Positions 25,067-34,068 of a DNA stretch of 56,545 bases are shown one piece after another (positions within the stretch are counted from its first letter, which is position 1; every line of letters begins with the position of its first letter). Source of the DNA: Chlamydiales bacterium. Lineage in GTDB: Bacteria; Chlamydiota; Chlamydiia; Chlamydiales; Criblamydiaceae. The stretch spans positions 1-56,545 of the forward strand of contig JACKPN010000011.1 of NCBI GenBank assembly GCA_024233575.1, written 5' to 3'. The notes under the pieces are model-generated. The model saw only the letters and a list, made by a program, of their open reading frames with translations. It ran no database searches and was not told where the DNA came from. The position numbers and the translations under genes are program-made.

Positions 25067-26419
25067 ATGGTTAATGAAAGTTTTCAGTGGGAGCGTCAGC
25101 CAAAAGCGGAGGCAGTGGTGCTTGGAGCGATAGAAACGTGCTGTCGGCAGAATGAGTTTATTGCAAGATTGGAGCACTTTCTCCATGAGCTGACCAGCAC
25201 GCGCCTGCTTGACTGGGCGGATCATGTGATCTTGGGACACTCCGAGGAACTTGACAGCGAGCTGACCGAAGCGGGCTTTATCTCTGATGTTGCGTCGACA
25301 TCATACCGTGTCTTCCATCATCCCGGCGCCCAGCTTCCGCGTATTGTCGTCAAAGATCATGACCAGCCTGTTGTTGGCTTGGCGATCGCTGCTGATAGCA
25401 TCGCGGATTTCTTAATGGTGCATCAGCTTTCTACAAAGATCGAAGGATCGCTCCTCAGCGGCTATCGCCGTTCTTGCGTTGCTAGCGATGATGTCTCTTT
25501 GTGGGTCGTCGAGCGCCGGGGAACGCTGACAATGGAGCCAACGCACACCGACGATGCGCACGCGGCGAAATATCTGCATGCCTGCGAACTTTGGCAGTCG
25601 CGGCCGCGCGATCTGCATAATGACGGTGAGGCGATGAACCGCACGATCGCTCTCGCCCAGGAGCTGGTAGACATGATGGGGCAGGATATGGCGGCGTGGA
25701 TCGTTCTCGAGTGCGAAAGGCGCTATTGGGAAGCGCGCAACCACGCGGGGCAGGTGCAGAAGGACAGGCAGGACCGCTTAGGACTGGGCTGGGCGAACCA
25801 CGACCACCACACTTTCCGTTCCTCCAGACGTCACTTTGTTAAGCTTGTCCGCGTTTTTGAAATCCTCGGGTTTCATTGTCGTGAACGTTTTTATGCGGGC
25901 GAAGATGCCGGCTGGGGTGCGCAGGTGATGGAAAACAGCAATTGCGGTTTGGTACTTTTCCTTGATGTCGATCTCGACCCGCATGAGGTGGCTGTCGACT
26001 TCGCCCACCATGAGCTTCCGGAGCTGGATAAGCTAGGGACGATCGGTCTGTGGTGCGAGCTGCATGGCGATTCCATCCTTAAGGCGGGCATGCACCATTT
26101 GGAAGCGCAGTTTAATTTCACCGACCTTACCGAAGATCTCGCAGAGATGGGGATCGGCATGATGGAGCCTTTCAGCAATTTCGACTACCTTAAACAGGCG
26201 TTCACTTCAGGAGAAGTGTGGGCTGTCGACGAGAGAAGGGTGAGGATGTTACAGGATAGGGGAATGATCACAGCGGAACAGGCAGACAAGTTCCGCCATT
26301 ATGGCGCCGTTGGCAGCCATCTCGAAAACTTACAACGTCGTGAAGGATACAAAGGGTTCAATAAAAAGAACGTCAGCTTCATCATTAAGAAGACTGATCC
26401 CCGGAGTCTGGAAGTGTAA
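25067..26419 (+). CDS. Conserved-looking 450-residue protein with a VOC-like segment
   Basis: I cannot name the family. Residues about 240-310 look like a vicinal-oxygen-chelate module: DHHTFRSSRRHFVKLVRVFE, a GF-RERF-GE segment, GWGAQVMEN and a hydrophobic strand with LFLDVDLDP. A second His-rich stretch follows (FAHHELPELDKLG, then AGMHHLEAQFNF), which could supply further metal ligands. There is no signal peptide or membrane span, so it is probably a cytosolic metalloenzyme. AAAGGG precedes the ATG. It overlaps the convergent FAD oxidase by 35 bases. Confidence 0.5.
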   Translation: MVNESFQWERQPKAEAVVLGAIETCCRQNEFIARLEHFLHELTSTRLLDWADHVILGHSEELDSELTEAGFISDVASTSYRVFHHPGAQLPRIVVKDHDQPVVGLAIAADSIADFLMVHQLSTKIEGSLLSGYRRSCVASDDVSLWVVERRGTLTMEPTHTDDAHAAKYLHACELWQSRPRDLHNDGEAMNRTIALAQELVDMMGQDMAAWIVLECERRYWEARNHAGQVQKDRQDRLGLGWANHDHHTFRSSRRHFVKLVRVFEILGFHCRERFYAGEDAGWGAQVMENSNCGLVLFLDVDLDPHEVAVDFAHHELPELDKLGTIGLWCELHGDSILKAGMHHLEAQFNFTDLTEDLAEMGIGMMEPFSNFDYLKQAFTSGEVWAVDERRVRMLQDRGMITAEQADKFRHYGAVGSHLENLQRREGYKGFNKKNVSFIIKKTDPRSLEV

Positions 26420-29249
26420 GTTGCTGGAGGTACTCCGCAAGATGCAGGGCACGGCGGCCCGTTCCGTGGAGAATCTGCGCCCTGCATGAGGTGCCATTCG
26501 CAATGATCACGGTGTTTTCCGACGCTTCCCTGACAGCAGGGAAGAGGTGGAGGTTGCCTATCTGCATGCTCAGTGCATAATGTTCTTTCTCGTAGCCGAA
26601 GGATCCCGCCATGCCGCAGCATCCGGAAGGGATCTGTTCTGCATTTTCGTACAAGCTGTCAATGCTGTCCGTTCCAATAAGCGCTTTTTGATGGCAGTGT
26701 GTGTGAACAAGAATAGTGTCATCAGAAGGGAATCGATGGTTTTCCTGTTTCAGAAACTCATCGAAAGTAATGCAGCAGGAGGCGACAGCATCAGCGGTGT
26801 CTGTGAAGCTGGGATAATCGTCTTTGATCGTTAAGATGCAGCTTGGTTCCAAGCCGATGATCGGCACCTTTTGTTCAGCATATGGAGCAAGGACATTTAA
26901 GAGGGCAAGCGCTTGCTTTTTTGCCTGCTGGAGCAGTCCCTTGGAGATCTGTGGTCTTCCGCAGCAGTGCCACGGTGGTACGATCACTTGATAACCCAGG
27001 GATGAGAGTACTTGATAGGCGCTGATTCCGATGTGTGGTGTATTGAATTCGGTAAAGGTGTCATTGAAGAGAACGACAGGAGAACCCTCTTTTTTTTCTT
27101 GCTGTGCGATCCATTCTGAGAATTGCTGTGAGGCAAGTTGCGGCAATGGCCGCTCTTTGGTGATACCTATCCAATGCAGAATCTGACGGATGGGATAGCT
27201 TCTATTGATCCAGTTTGCCAGCTTTGCGATGGGTGCAGATATCCTGTTAATCGCGCCGATGTTTCCGAAGATCTTGCTGCGCAGTGAATAGCCGTGCTTT
27301 TCCTGATATTGGTAGAGCAGTTCCGCTTTTATCTTTGCCATATCGACTTGTGAAGGGCACTCGGACTTACATCCTTTGCATTCGATACATAGGTCTAACA
27401 CATCATAGACATCCCTGCCGGTCAGCTCTTTAAGGGGGAGCTTGCCGTTGACAACCGCGCGCAGCATCTGCGCGCGGGCGCGGGTGGTGTGGTACTCGTC
27501 GCACGTGGCTTGAAATGGGGGGCACATCAATGTTTCCGGCTTGCGGCAGTTTCCATTTCCGTTGCATAGATCGACGGAAAGGGAGAAGCCTCCTTCTTTG
27601 GAGAAATCGAGAAAGGTATCCACTTGATGCTGGTGGACACTGGGGCTCATCCTGAGGTTTTTCTCTAAAGGCGGGCCGTCGACAATTTTATTGGGATTCA
27701 TACAGTTTTCAGGATCGAAAGCGGCTTTCAGCTGTGTAAACGCGCGATAGATCGTTTCGCCGAAAAAGCGTCTGTTCAACCATGAGCGGATTAGCCCGTC
27801 GCCATGCTCGCCGCTGAGAGCGCCGCCCTCCTCGATCAGCAGCTCTGTTGTTTCCAGCATCAGCTGATGCATCCGTTGCAGCTCTTGCGGGTCTCTCAGG
27901 TCTATGTAGGGCCTGATATGCATGCAGCCGGAACCGACATGACCATAGATGCCCGCCTTTTTGCCGTGAGAATCAAGAAGGGCGATGAAGCGTTGCATGA
28001 AGGATGCTAGATGCTGCGGAGGGATGGAGACATCTTCGAGAAAGGCGATGGCACGGGAGTAGGAGCGTTTGGAAAGAAGAAGCCCTAAGCCGGATTTACG
28101 GAGTGTAAGAAGACTGTCAATCTTGATTTTGTCGCTGACAGGCATCACTTGCGTGCCGCAGGTAATTTGGCCCGCAATGCTTTCGAGGTTGGTAATGGGA
28201 CACTCCAAAACGAAAAGTGCGGCAGGGGTGCCTTTGAGCCATTCGGTTCTTCCGCGAAGGAGAGGGGTGCTGCGGCCGGCGTTGATGATATTAGCGTCGA
28301 TCATCTCCAGCGAGATGGGAGAGAAACGTAGCAGATCAGGAACGTGGCGCATCGCTTCGATGATGTCGTCGTAATAAATCAGACAAAGTCCGCTTTCCGG
28401 CGGTTTTTTGCTGATTTTCACTTTGATTGCTGCAGTAATGCCTAGCGTTCCTTCCGATCCGACGATTAGCTTAGCGATGTTCAGCGGTTCGTCGGCGATT
28501 AGCTGGTTGAGGCGGTAGCCGGATACACGCCGCGGCATCGGGGGGAAATGCTCGATGATTGCTTCACGGTACTCGCCACGGATGCGGCATACTTCACGGT
28601 AGATTCTACCTTCGGCGTCGAGCTGTTCACACTTAGCCGTGCAGGTGTCGTTATCGACAGCGTGGAAGGTAATCAGTTCGCCGTTGGCGAGGATAAGGTC
28701 GATGGCGATCACATGGTCGGCCATTGTCCCGTAATAGAGAGAACGTGAACCTGCAGCGTTGTTGCCGACCATGCCTCCGATTGTTGCACGGTTTCCTGTA
28801 GAGGTGTCAGGGCCAAGACGATAGCCGTGGGACGATAAGGCAGCGTTCAATTGATCTTGAATAACGCCGGGTTCGCATAGCGCGTATTCTTCGTCGTAGT
28901 TGATCTCGAGGATGCGGTTAAGGAACTTCGATGTGTCGATGATGATGCCTGTGCCAAGGCAGCCCCCGGTGATGCCTGTGGCAGCGCCGCGGGGGATGAG
29001 GGGAGCCCCATATTTATTGGCGATTTTAACAGTCGCGATGATATCTTCTACGTTTTTGGGAATAACGACGCCAAGAGGTTCGACTTCGTAGATGGAGGCA
29101 TCAATGCTGTAGATGGTCCGTGTAGCTGTGTCGAATCTGACATCGCCGCTGGTGCCTCGGCTAAGTTCGCGCTGGAGGGCGGCAGTATCAATGGAGTTAT
29201 TCGTTCTCTTCCCCAAGGTAGCGGATGGCGAAGAGTGTGATGTCGTCAT
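26385..29249 (-). CDS. FAD-linked oxidase fused to Fe-S/CCG protein (D-lactate or 2-hydroxyacid dehydrogenase)
   Basis: The N-terminal half is a GlcD/Dld-type flavoprotein: PCMH FAD-binding fold with IPRGAATGITGGCLG and GGMVGNNAAGSRS, then the FAD oxidase C-terminal domain (YGHVGSGCMHIRPYI, GEHGDGLIRSW). The C-terminal half is GlpC/GlcF-like: Cys clusters (CIECKGCKSECP) for [4Fe-4S] and two CCG motifs (CCGRPQ, CCGMAGSFGYEKEHY). It should oxidise D-lactate or a similar hydroxyacid and pass electrons to quinone at the membrane. I prefer the ATG at 29249, after GGGAG; the frame extends to 29285. It overlaps the upstream PP2C gene, so it may be the third gene of that operon. Confidence 0.85.
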   Translation of the reverse strand: MTTSHSSPSATLGKRTNNSIDTAALQRELSRGTSGDVRFDTATRTIYSIDASIYEVEPLGVVIPKNVEDIIATVKIANKYGAPLIPRGAATGITGGCLGTGIIIDTSKFLNRILEINYDEEYALCEPGVIQDQLNAALSSHGYRLGPDTSTGNRATIGGMVGNNAAGSRSLYYGTMADHVIAIDLILANGELITFHAVDNDTCTAKCEQLDAEGRIYREVCRIRGEYREAIIEHFPPMPRRVSGYRLNQLIADEPLNIAKLIVGSEGTLGITAAIKVKISKKPPESGLCLIYYDDIIEAMRHVPDLLRFSPISLEMIDANIINAGRSTPLLRGRTEWLKGTPAALFVLECPITNLESIAGQITCGTQVMPVSDKIKIDSLLTLRKSGLGLLLSKRSYSRAIAFLEDVSIPPQHLASFMQRFIALLDSHGKKAGIYGHVGSGCMHIRPYIDLRDPQELQRMHQLMLETTELLIEEGGALSGEHGDGLIRSWLNRRFFGETIYRAFTQLKAAFDPENCMNPNKIVDGPPLEKNLRMSPSVHQHQVDTFLDFSKEGGFSLSVDLCNGNGNCRKPETLMCPPFQATCDEYHTTRARAQMLRAVVNGKLPLKELTGRDVYDVLDLCIECKGCKSECPSQVDMAKIKAELLYQYQEKHGYSLRSKIFGNIGAINRISAPIAKLANWINRSYPIRQILHWIGITKERPLPQLASQQFSEWIAQQEKKEGSPVVLFNDTFTEFNTPHIGISAYQVLSSLGYQVIVPPWHCCGRPQISKGLLQQAKKQALALLNVLAPYAEQKVPIIGLEPSCILTIKDDYPSFTDTADAVASCCITFDEFLKQENHRFPSDDTILVHTHCHQKALIGTDSIDSLYENAEQIPSGCCGMAGSFGYEKEHYALSMQIGNLHLFPAVREASENTVIIANGTSCRAQILHGTGRRALHLAEYLQQLTLPDSGDQSS

Positions 29250-30828
29250 ACTGATTGGCTCCCTTGGCGAAGGTCTCGATGTCATCTTTCACATGTTGGA
29301 TCAGCGCTTCAACGCTCTTATGCGGCGCTGTACGTAGCAGCTGTTCGAGGTTTTCTTTAGGATATTGATCGGACTGCCGGTTCATCGCCTCGGTAACGCC
29401 GTCGGTATACATGAATAGGGTATCTCCTTTTTTCAAGGTGATGGTCCTTTCTTCGTATAACGACTTTTCATTGTCGAAGTCGTCGATGACGCCAAGGGCG
29501 ATGCCGCCGTCCTTAGGGATTTTTTTGATGGTGCCGTCTTCGCTGATGATATATGGGGGAAGATGGCCAGCATCGCAGTAACGGAGGACGCCGGTCTTTG
29601 GGTCGAGAATCCCGTAGAATGCTGTGACGAACATGGCAGATTCGTTGTTGTAGCATAGGTAGTGGCTGACTTCGCGCATGCACTCTTTCGGCGATGGATT
29701 CGCCAAGGCTGTCGACCGAACTAGTGTGCGGCTCATGACCATGAACAGCGCTGCAGGAACGCCTTTTCCGGAGACGTCGGCGCAGATAAAGCCTAGTTGG
29801 TTGCCTTTCAGCGGAAAAAAATCGTAGAAGTCGCCACTGATCTCTTTAGCAGGGTGCATTTCAGCATAGAGTTCGATATGGTTTTCGTGGTTTTCTATGC
29901 CGAATTCTTTCGGGATGAAAGATTTCTGAATGTTGCTGGCGATCTCCAGTTCTTTATGGTACTCAATGATCTGGTGCTGCGCTTGCGCACCCTTTTTCAA
30001 GCAGCGGAACTGGTCGGCGATTTTGTTAAGCGTTGTTTCCAGATCTGTCAGGTCGATCGGTTTCGTCAAGAAGTCGCTGGCGCCAAGGTTCATCGCCGTG
30101 CGGATGTTTTCCATGTCGCCATATGCAGAGATCACCACAGAGCGGAAAATCCTGTTGAGGTTTTTGACTTCGCTGAGGAGCGTTAGGCCATCCATCTCCG
30201 GCATGTTGATGTCGGTGAGGATGATGCCGATCTCTTCGTCTTTTTTTATCGCTTCCAAGGCTTCGACGCCGTTGGAGGCGAAGACGAACTGCATTTCTTT
30301 GTTCTTGATCTGCTTTTTGAATTTTTGGCGGATCAGCGCTTCAAGGGCAGGTTCGTCATCGACGACGAGAATTTTTCCTGTAATTGGCAATTCTGCCTTT
30401 TCTTCTTCTGTCGTTTCTTCGAGGGGGGGGAGCGCTTGGATCCCTTCTGCTCCTAGTTTTAGACAGTCGAGGAGCTTGCTTTTTAAATCTTGGAAGTCGA
30501 TCGGCTTGTTGATAAAGCCGTTTGCTTTGTAGGCAATGGCTTTCTTGTAGTTGTCTTCGTCGCCATATGCTGTGACCATCATGACGGCGCGCTTGGGGTT
30601 TTCCTCTTTCAGCTCTTTAAGCAGCTGCAGGCCGCTCATTCCCGGCATATTGATGTCGGAGAGGATCAAGACGATTTCAGCATCGCTATCGCGTTTGAGG
30701 ATCTGAAGCGCTTCTTCTGCTGAGAAAGCAAAGGTGAAATCAAGTGTGCCGGACTTGATCTCTTCGCGAAACCGTTGTGTGAAGAGAGATTCGGTAGCTC
30801 TTTCGTCGTCGACAACCATGATTTTCAT
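29197..30828 (-). CDS. Tandem response regulator with PP2C/SpoIIE phosphatase output
   Basis: Two complete receiver domains come first: residues 1-125 with phosphoacceptor D58 (LILSDINMPGMSG) and 151-275 with D206 (IILTDINMPEMDG), each with a conserved Lys (KPID). Residues about 300-540 form a PP2C-like RsbU/SpoIIE serine phosphatase (EISGDFYDFF, ADVSGKGVPAALFM, CDAGHLPP, YTDGVTEAMN). Such proteins dephosphorylate anti-anti-sigma factors of the RsbV/SpoIIAA type. It overlaps the histidine kinase gene by four bases, which makes that kinase its likely partner. Confidence 0.88.
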   Translation of the reverse strand: MKIMVVDDERATESLFTQRFREEIKSGTLDFTFAFSAEEALQILKRDSDAEIVLILSDINMPGMSGLQLLKELKEENPKRAVMMVTAYGDEDNYKKAIAYKANGFINKPIDFQDLKSKLLDCLKLGAEGIQALPPLEETTEEEKAELPITGKILVVDDEPALEALIRQKFKKQIKNKEMQFVFASNGVEALEAIKKDEEIGIILTDINMPEMDGLTLLSEVKNLNRIFRSVVISAYGDMENIRTAMNLGASDFLTKPIDLTDLETTLNKIADQFRCLKKGAQAQHQIIEYHKELEIASNIQKSFIPKEFGIENHENHIELYAEMHPAKEISGDFYDFFPLKGNQLGFICADVSGKGVPAALFMVMSRTLVRSTALANPSPKECMREVSHYLCYNNESAMFVTAFYGILDPKTGVLRYCDAGHLPPYIISEDGTIKKIPKDGGIALGVIDDFDNEKSLYEERTITLKKGDTLFMYTDGVTEAMNRQSDQYPKENLEQLLRTAPHKSVEALIQHVKDDIETFAKGANQYDDITLFAIRYLGEENE

Positions 30829-32615
30829 CTGGAAAGTACCTCTTTAGTTTTTTTTGCAGGGTGCTTGGGGATGGTAATCACAAACTCGCAGTATTCGTTT
30901 TCTTTACTGTTGAATGTTAACGATCCCTCATGCCCTTGTGTCACAATGTTATAACTTAGAGAAAGTCCTAAGCCCGTACCTTCTCCCGTGGGTTTCGTCG
31001 TGAAAAAGGGAGTGAATATTTTCCCTTTATTCTCCTCGGTAACACCTAAGCCGTTGTCTCTGATAGTGATGCGAAAGTAGTTTCCAAGGTTCTGAGTTTT
31101 AATGGTTACCACGGGTTTGTAGTCGCTTTTCAGCTGTCGTTTCTTCTCTGTAACCGATTGGAATGCGTTGTTCAGCAAATTGAGGAAAACGCGGCTTAAA
31201 TCGCTTGAAACCACTTCAACCTCATTTAACGAGTTGTCGAATTCTTTTTCAATTTTTACATTGAAAGTGGAATCTTTGGCGCGCATGCCATGGAACGAGA
31301 AATTGATGTACTCATCCAAGAGCTTATGAATATCTGTCGTTTGCCAGTCTCCTGGCTTCCCTCGGGAGTGAGCTAGCATCCTTTGGATGGTGCTGTTGGC
31401 TTTGCTTCCCTGTTCATGGATGGTATTGATGTTCTCTTTAAGGGTGTCGATTGACTCGAATATCTCAACCATCTCATTTTGAGGTATATGAGACTTGTGT
31501 TGATTGATGCATTTATCTAGGCTTTCCAGAAGTTCCATGGACAAAGTGGAGAAATTATTGATGAAATTCAAGGGGTTTTTGATTTCGTGGGCAATGCCGG
31601 CTGTTAGACCTCCTAAGGACGCTAAATTCTCCTGAGCTTTCAGTCGGTCTTTTGTTGTCTCTAAAAGATCGATTGTACCCTCCATTTCCTGGACGTGTTC
31701 TTCGTGGAGAACGTTGGAGAACTGGCTTTTTTCAATCTCCAGGAGGATGAAGGCGGTGACAACGATGAAAGAGGTGATCAGGATGGCGCATCCTGCAGAG
31801 AAGGCTGCTTGCCATGTGTAGGCGGTGAACTCTGGGGTGGCGCGGTAGACAAGCGTCCATTGTTTGTTGGCGATGGTGAAAGTGCGCTTAAGTAAGAAAT
31901 AGTCAGGTTTGAAGCCTTTTGCCTGTGTAGGAGCGTCTTTCGTTACATTTTTTTCTGGGTGGAAGAAATAGAGCAACTGGTTCTTACCCTGATGGGTATC
32001 ATCATAGATGTAGATGTCCATTGCTTTGATGTTGTTTGGGTTAAGGTTTGCTTCGATTAGTTGTCTAACGAGGATTGTTGCAGAGACTGCGCCATGGTAG
32101 ATGCCATTTTTATCGAAGATAGGGGTGTATATTGAGATATAAGGCGAATCCGATTCATTTTTAATACGCCAATGCTTTGAGGTGATAATCGTTTGTTTTT
32201 TGTTGATAGCTTCTTCTAACGCTCGCGGGTAAATGGTGCTGATCTCTTTGTTGCTGGGAAGCCATTCAATTTTTTGTATTAGCGGAGAATAGCGTTTTAC
32301 TCTTTTTAGAAAAAAATTGATATCGCTGTTGCTTAGCTGTTTATGGGTAAGAAATAGCGAACCTGCGGTTTTTAGCTGATTGATGATGGTATTGAGGTCT
32401 TCAGAGATATTCAGCTGGTTCTCATCGACTAGAACGACGAATTCGGCAAAAGTTTTTTCATCTTCGATGCGATGCACTTGGGTAAAAATAAAGATGGCGA
32501 TGATGGTGCCGACGATGCCGCGGATAATCGCTGCCATGAAAGTAAAAGCAAAGCTTTGGTTGCTTTCAAGAGGCTCGGTAGATGCTTGTAGTGTTGGTTG
32601 TCCCTTATCGGCCAT
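30825..32615 (-). CDS. CHASE-type membrane sensor histidine kinase
   Basis: TM1 (about 23-47) and TM2 (about 269-293) flank a 220-residue extracytoplasmic domain of CHASE character (ISIYTPIFDKNGIYHGAVSA). A coiled coil (295-330) links it to the HisKA domain with H343 (GIAHEIKNPLNFI). The ATPase domain has the N-box LLNNAFQS, DNGLGV, FTPFFTTKP and GTGLGLSL. It is an orthodox kinase without a receiver and should phosphorylate the overlapping REC-REC-PP2C protein. The start lacks a Shine-Dalgarno. Confidence 0.88.
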   Translation of the reverse strand: MADKGQPTLQASTEPLESNQSFAFTFMAAIIRGIVGTIIAIFIFTQVHRIEDEKTFAEFVVLVDENQLNISEDLNTIINQLKTAGSLFLTHKQLSNSDINFFLKRVKRYSPLIQKIEWLPSNKEISTIYPRALEEAINKKQTIITSKHWRIKNESDSPYISIYTPIFDKNGIYHGAVSATILVRQLIEANLNPNNIKAMDIYIYDDTHQGKNQLLYFFHPEKNVTKDAPTQAKGFKPDYFLLKRTFTIANKQWTLVYRATPEFTAYTWQAAFSAGCAILITSFIVVTAFILLEIEKSQFSNVLHEEHVQEMEGTIDLLETTKDRLKAQENLASLGGLTAGIAHEIKNPLNFINNFSTLSMELLESLDKCINQHKSHIPQNEMVEIFESIDTLKENINTIHEQGSKANSTIQRMLAHSRGKPGDWQTTDIHKLLDEYINFSFHGMRAKDSTFNVKIEKEFDNSLNEVEVVSSDLSRVFLNLLNNAFQSVTEKKRQLKSDYKPVVTIKTQNLGNYFRITIRDNGLGVTEENKGKIFTPFFTTKPTGEGTGLGLSLSYNIVTQGHEGSLTFNSKENEYCEFVITIPKHPAKKTKEVLSR

Positions 32616-32715
32616 TGCTGTGTATCGGCGGTTATGGGTTATTCGGCAGTCATAATTATGTATACCTTTTTTCTAGGTGCATAGCAATATTTTGAATTGA
32701 GTTCGGAGGGCACGG

Positions 32716-34068
32716 CTATTTTTGGAAAGAATAGATGGAGCCAAGTTTAAGAATCCCGGTAAGCTCGTCTAGAGCTGTCTGCGACTCATGGATCAGATGT
32801 GGATCGTTTAGCTCTTTAAGCGTTAGTCTGTCGCGGTAATGTTTCTCTACCCAGGCGACGAGCCTGTCATAAAGTTTTTCAGTGAGCAGTACATTAGGAG
32901 TGATAGATCGGATCTCATTTTCTTTGAGGGGGATGCGAAGCCTTAGGCATGCTGGCCCACCCCCATTTTTCATGCTTTCGCGAAGATCGACATAATGGAT
33001 TGCGCGAATGGGGTTATCGGGATTGCGTTGCACTTTGTCAAAGAATATGCGTACGGTTTCATTTTCCTGGCACTCGACAGGAGCGATGATTTGCATCATA
33101 TTATCTTGAGCATCAACAATCTGGGAGTTGAATAGATATGTGGACACGGCGTCGGCGAGGGGAACGTCCCTTTCGGACACGGGGATCGTTATTAGGTCGA
33201 CTTCGCAGATTTCGGCTACCGCTCTTTTTAACTCTTCGATGATCGTTTTGGCTCCGATATAGGCGCTTTCATGATAGAGAAAGAGGTGACGATGTCCAAC
33301 AGCGACCACGTCGTTGTGAAAAACGCCGGCATCGATCGCCTCGGGATTTTGCTGTGCATAGAAATCGTGATTTTTATACAGCCGATGGCGGTTGGCGATT
33401 GCTACCGACGCTTCATAAGTGTGGCGGGCAGGGAACTTTTGAGGTTTGTATTTGGCGGGGGTGAATTCGCGTCTCCCATAAACAAAAAAATGAACACCTG
33501 GAAGATCATGCTCTTTGCAGAAGCGGGTGTGGTTCGCTGCTCCTTCATCGGCAAAGGCAGAAGAGGGATGCAGGGGATCGTGATGATTGAAATAAAGAGG
33601 GTCGGCAAAGATCATCTTGAGAACGCGCTGCGTTGTTTCAGCTTCGAAGGAACGATGAAACTGCGCGATGAGGTTGGCAGGGGTAAAATGAACATGCTCG
33701 TCGGCAGCATCTGTTGAGGGGGTGACGGTAGCAGCATTTGCTGTCCACATAAACGAGGATGCGCAGCAACTTGCGAAAAGTTTAGGAAACTGTGCGGATG
33801 CTGTTTGTGCAATTTCGATGTCGCTGCCGCGGAATCCCAAGTCTCGCAAGAGGGGGAAGTAAGGACGTTCGTGCGGCGGAAGAATCCCTTGTACAAGTCC
33901 TAGGTCGCCAAGAAGACGCATCTTTTGCAAGCTTTGCAGCGCCGCTTGCTTGGGGTGCGATTCTTCGGACTTGCTGTGCATTGACGCTAGATTGCCGTAA
34001 GCAAGGCCTCCAAAGTTATGCGTGGGGCCGGGAAGGCCGTCAAAGTTTACCTCATAGCTGCGGCTCAT
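32716..34068 (-). CDS. astB: N-succinylarginine dihydrolase
   Basis: Second enzyme of the arginine succinyltransferase (AST) pathway, converting succinylarginine to succinylornithine with release of CO2 and two ammonia. It starts with the family motif EVNFDGLPGPTHNFGGL, holds the catalytic region HNDVVAVGH and ends with NGGGPACLRLRIPL bearing the active-site Cys. At 450 residues it is the usual length. It is the last gene of the operon, and its ATG overlaps the astD stop. Confidence 0.93.
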   Translation of the reverse strand: MSRSYEVNFDGLPGPTHNFGGLAYGNLASMHSKSEESHPKQAALQSLQKMRLLGDLGLVQGILPPHERPYFPLLRDLGFRGSDIEIAQTASAQFPKLFASCCASSFMWTANAATVTPSTDAADEHVHFTPANLIAQFHRSFEAETTQRVLKMIFADPLYFNHHDPLHPSSAFADEGAANHTRFCKEHDLPGVHFFVYGRREFTPAKYKPQKFPARHTYEASVAIANRHRLYKNHDFYAQQNPEAIDAGVFHNDVVAVGHRHLFLYHESAYIGAKTIIEELKRAVAEICEVDLITIPVSERDVPLADAVSTYLFNSQIVDAQDNMMQIIAPVECQENETVRIFFDKVQRNPDNPIRAIHYVDLRESMKNGGGPACLRLRIPLKENEIRSITPNVLLTEKLYDRLVAWVEKHYRDRLTLKELNDPHLIHESQTALDELTGILKLGSIYSFQK

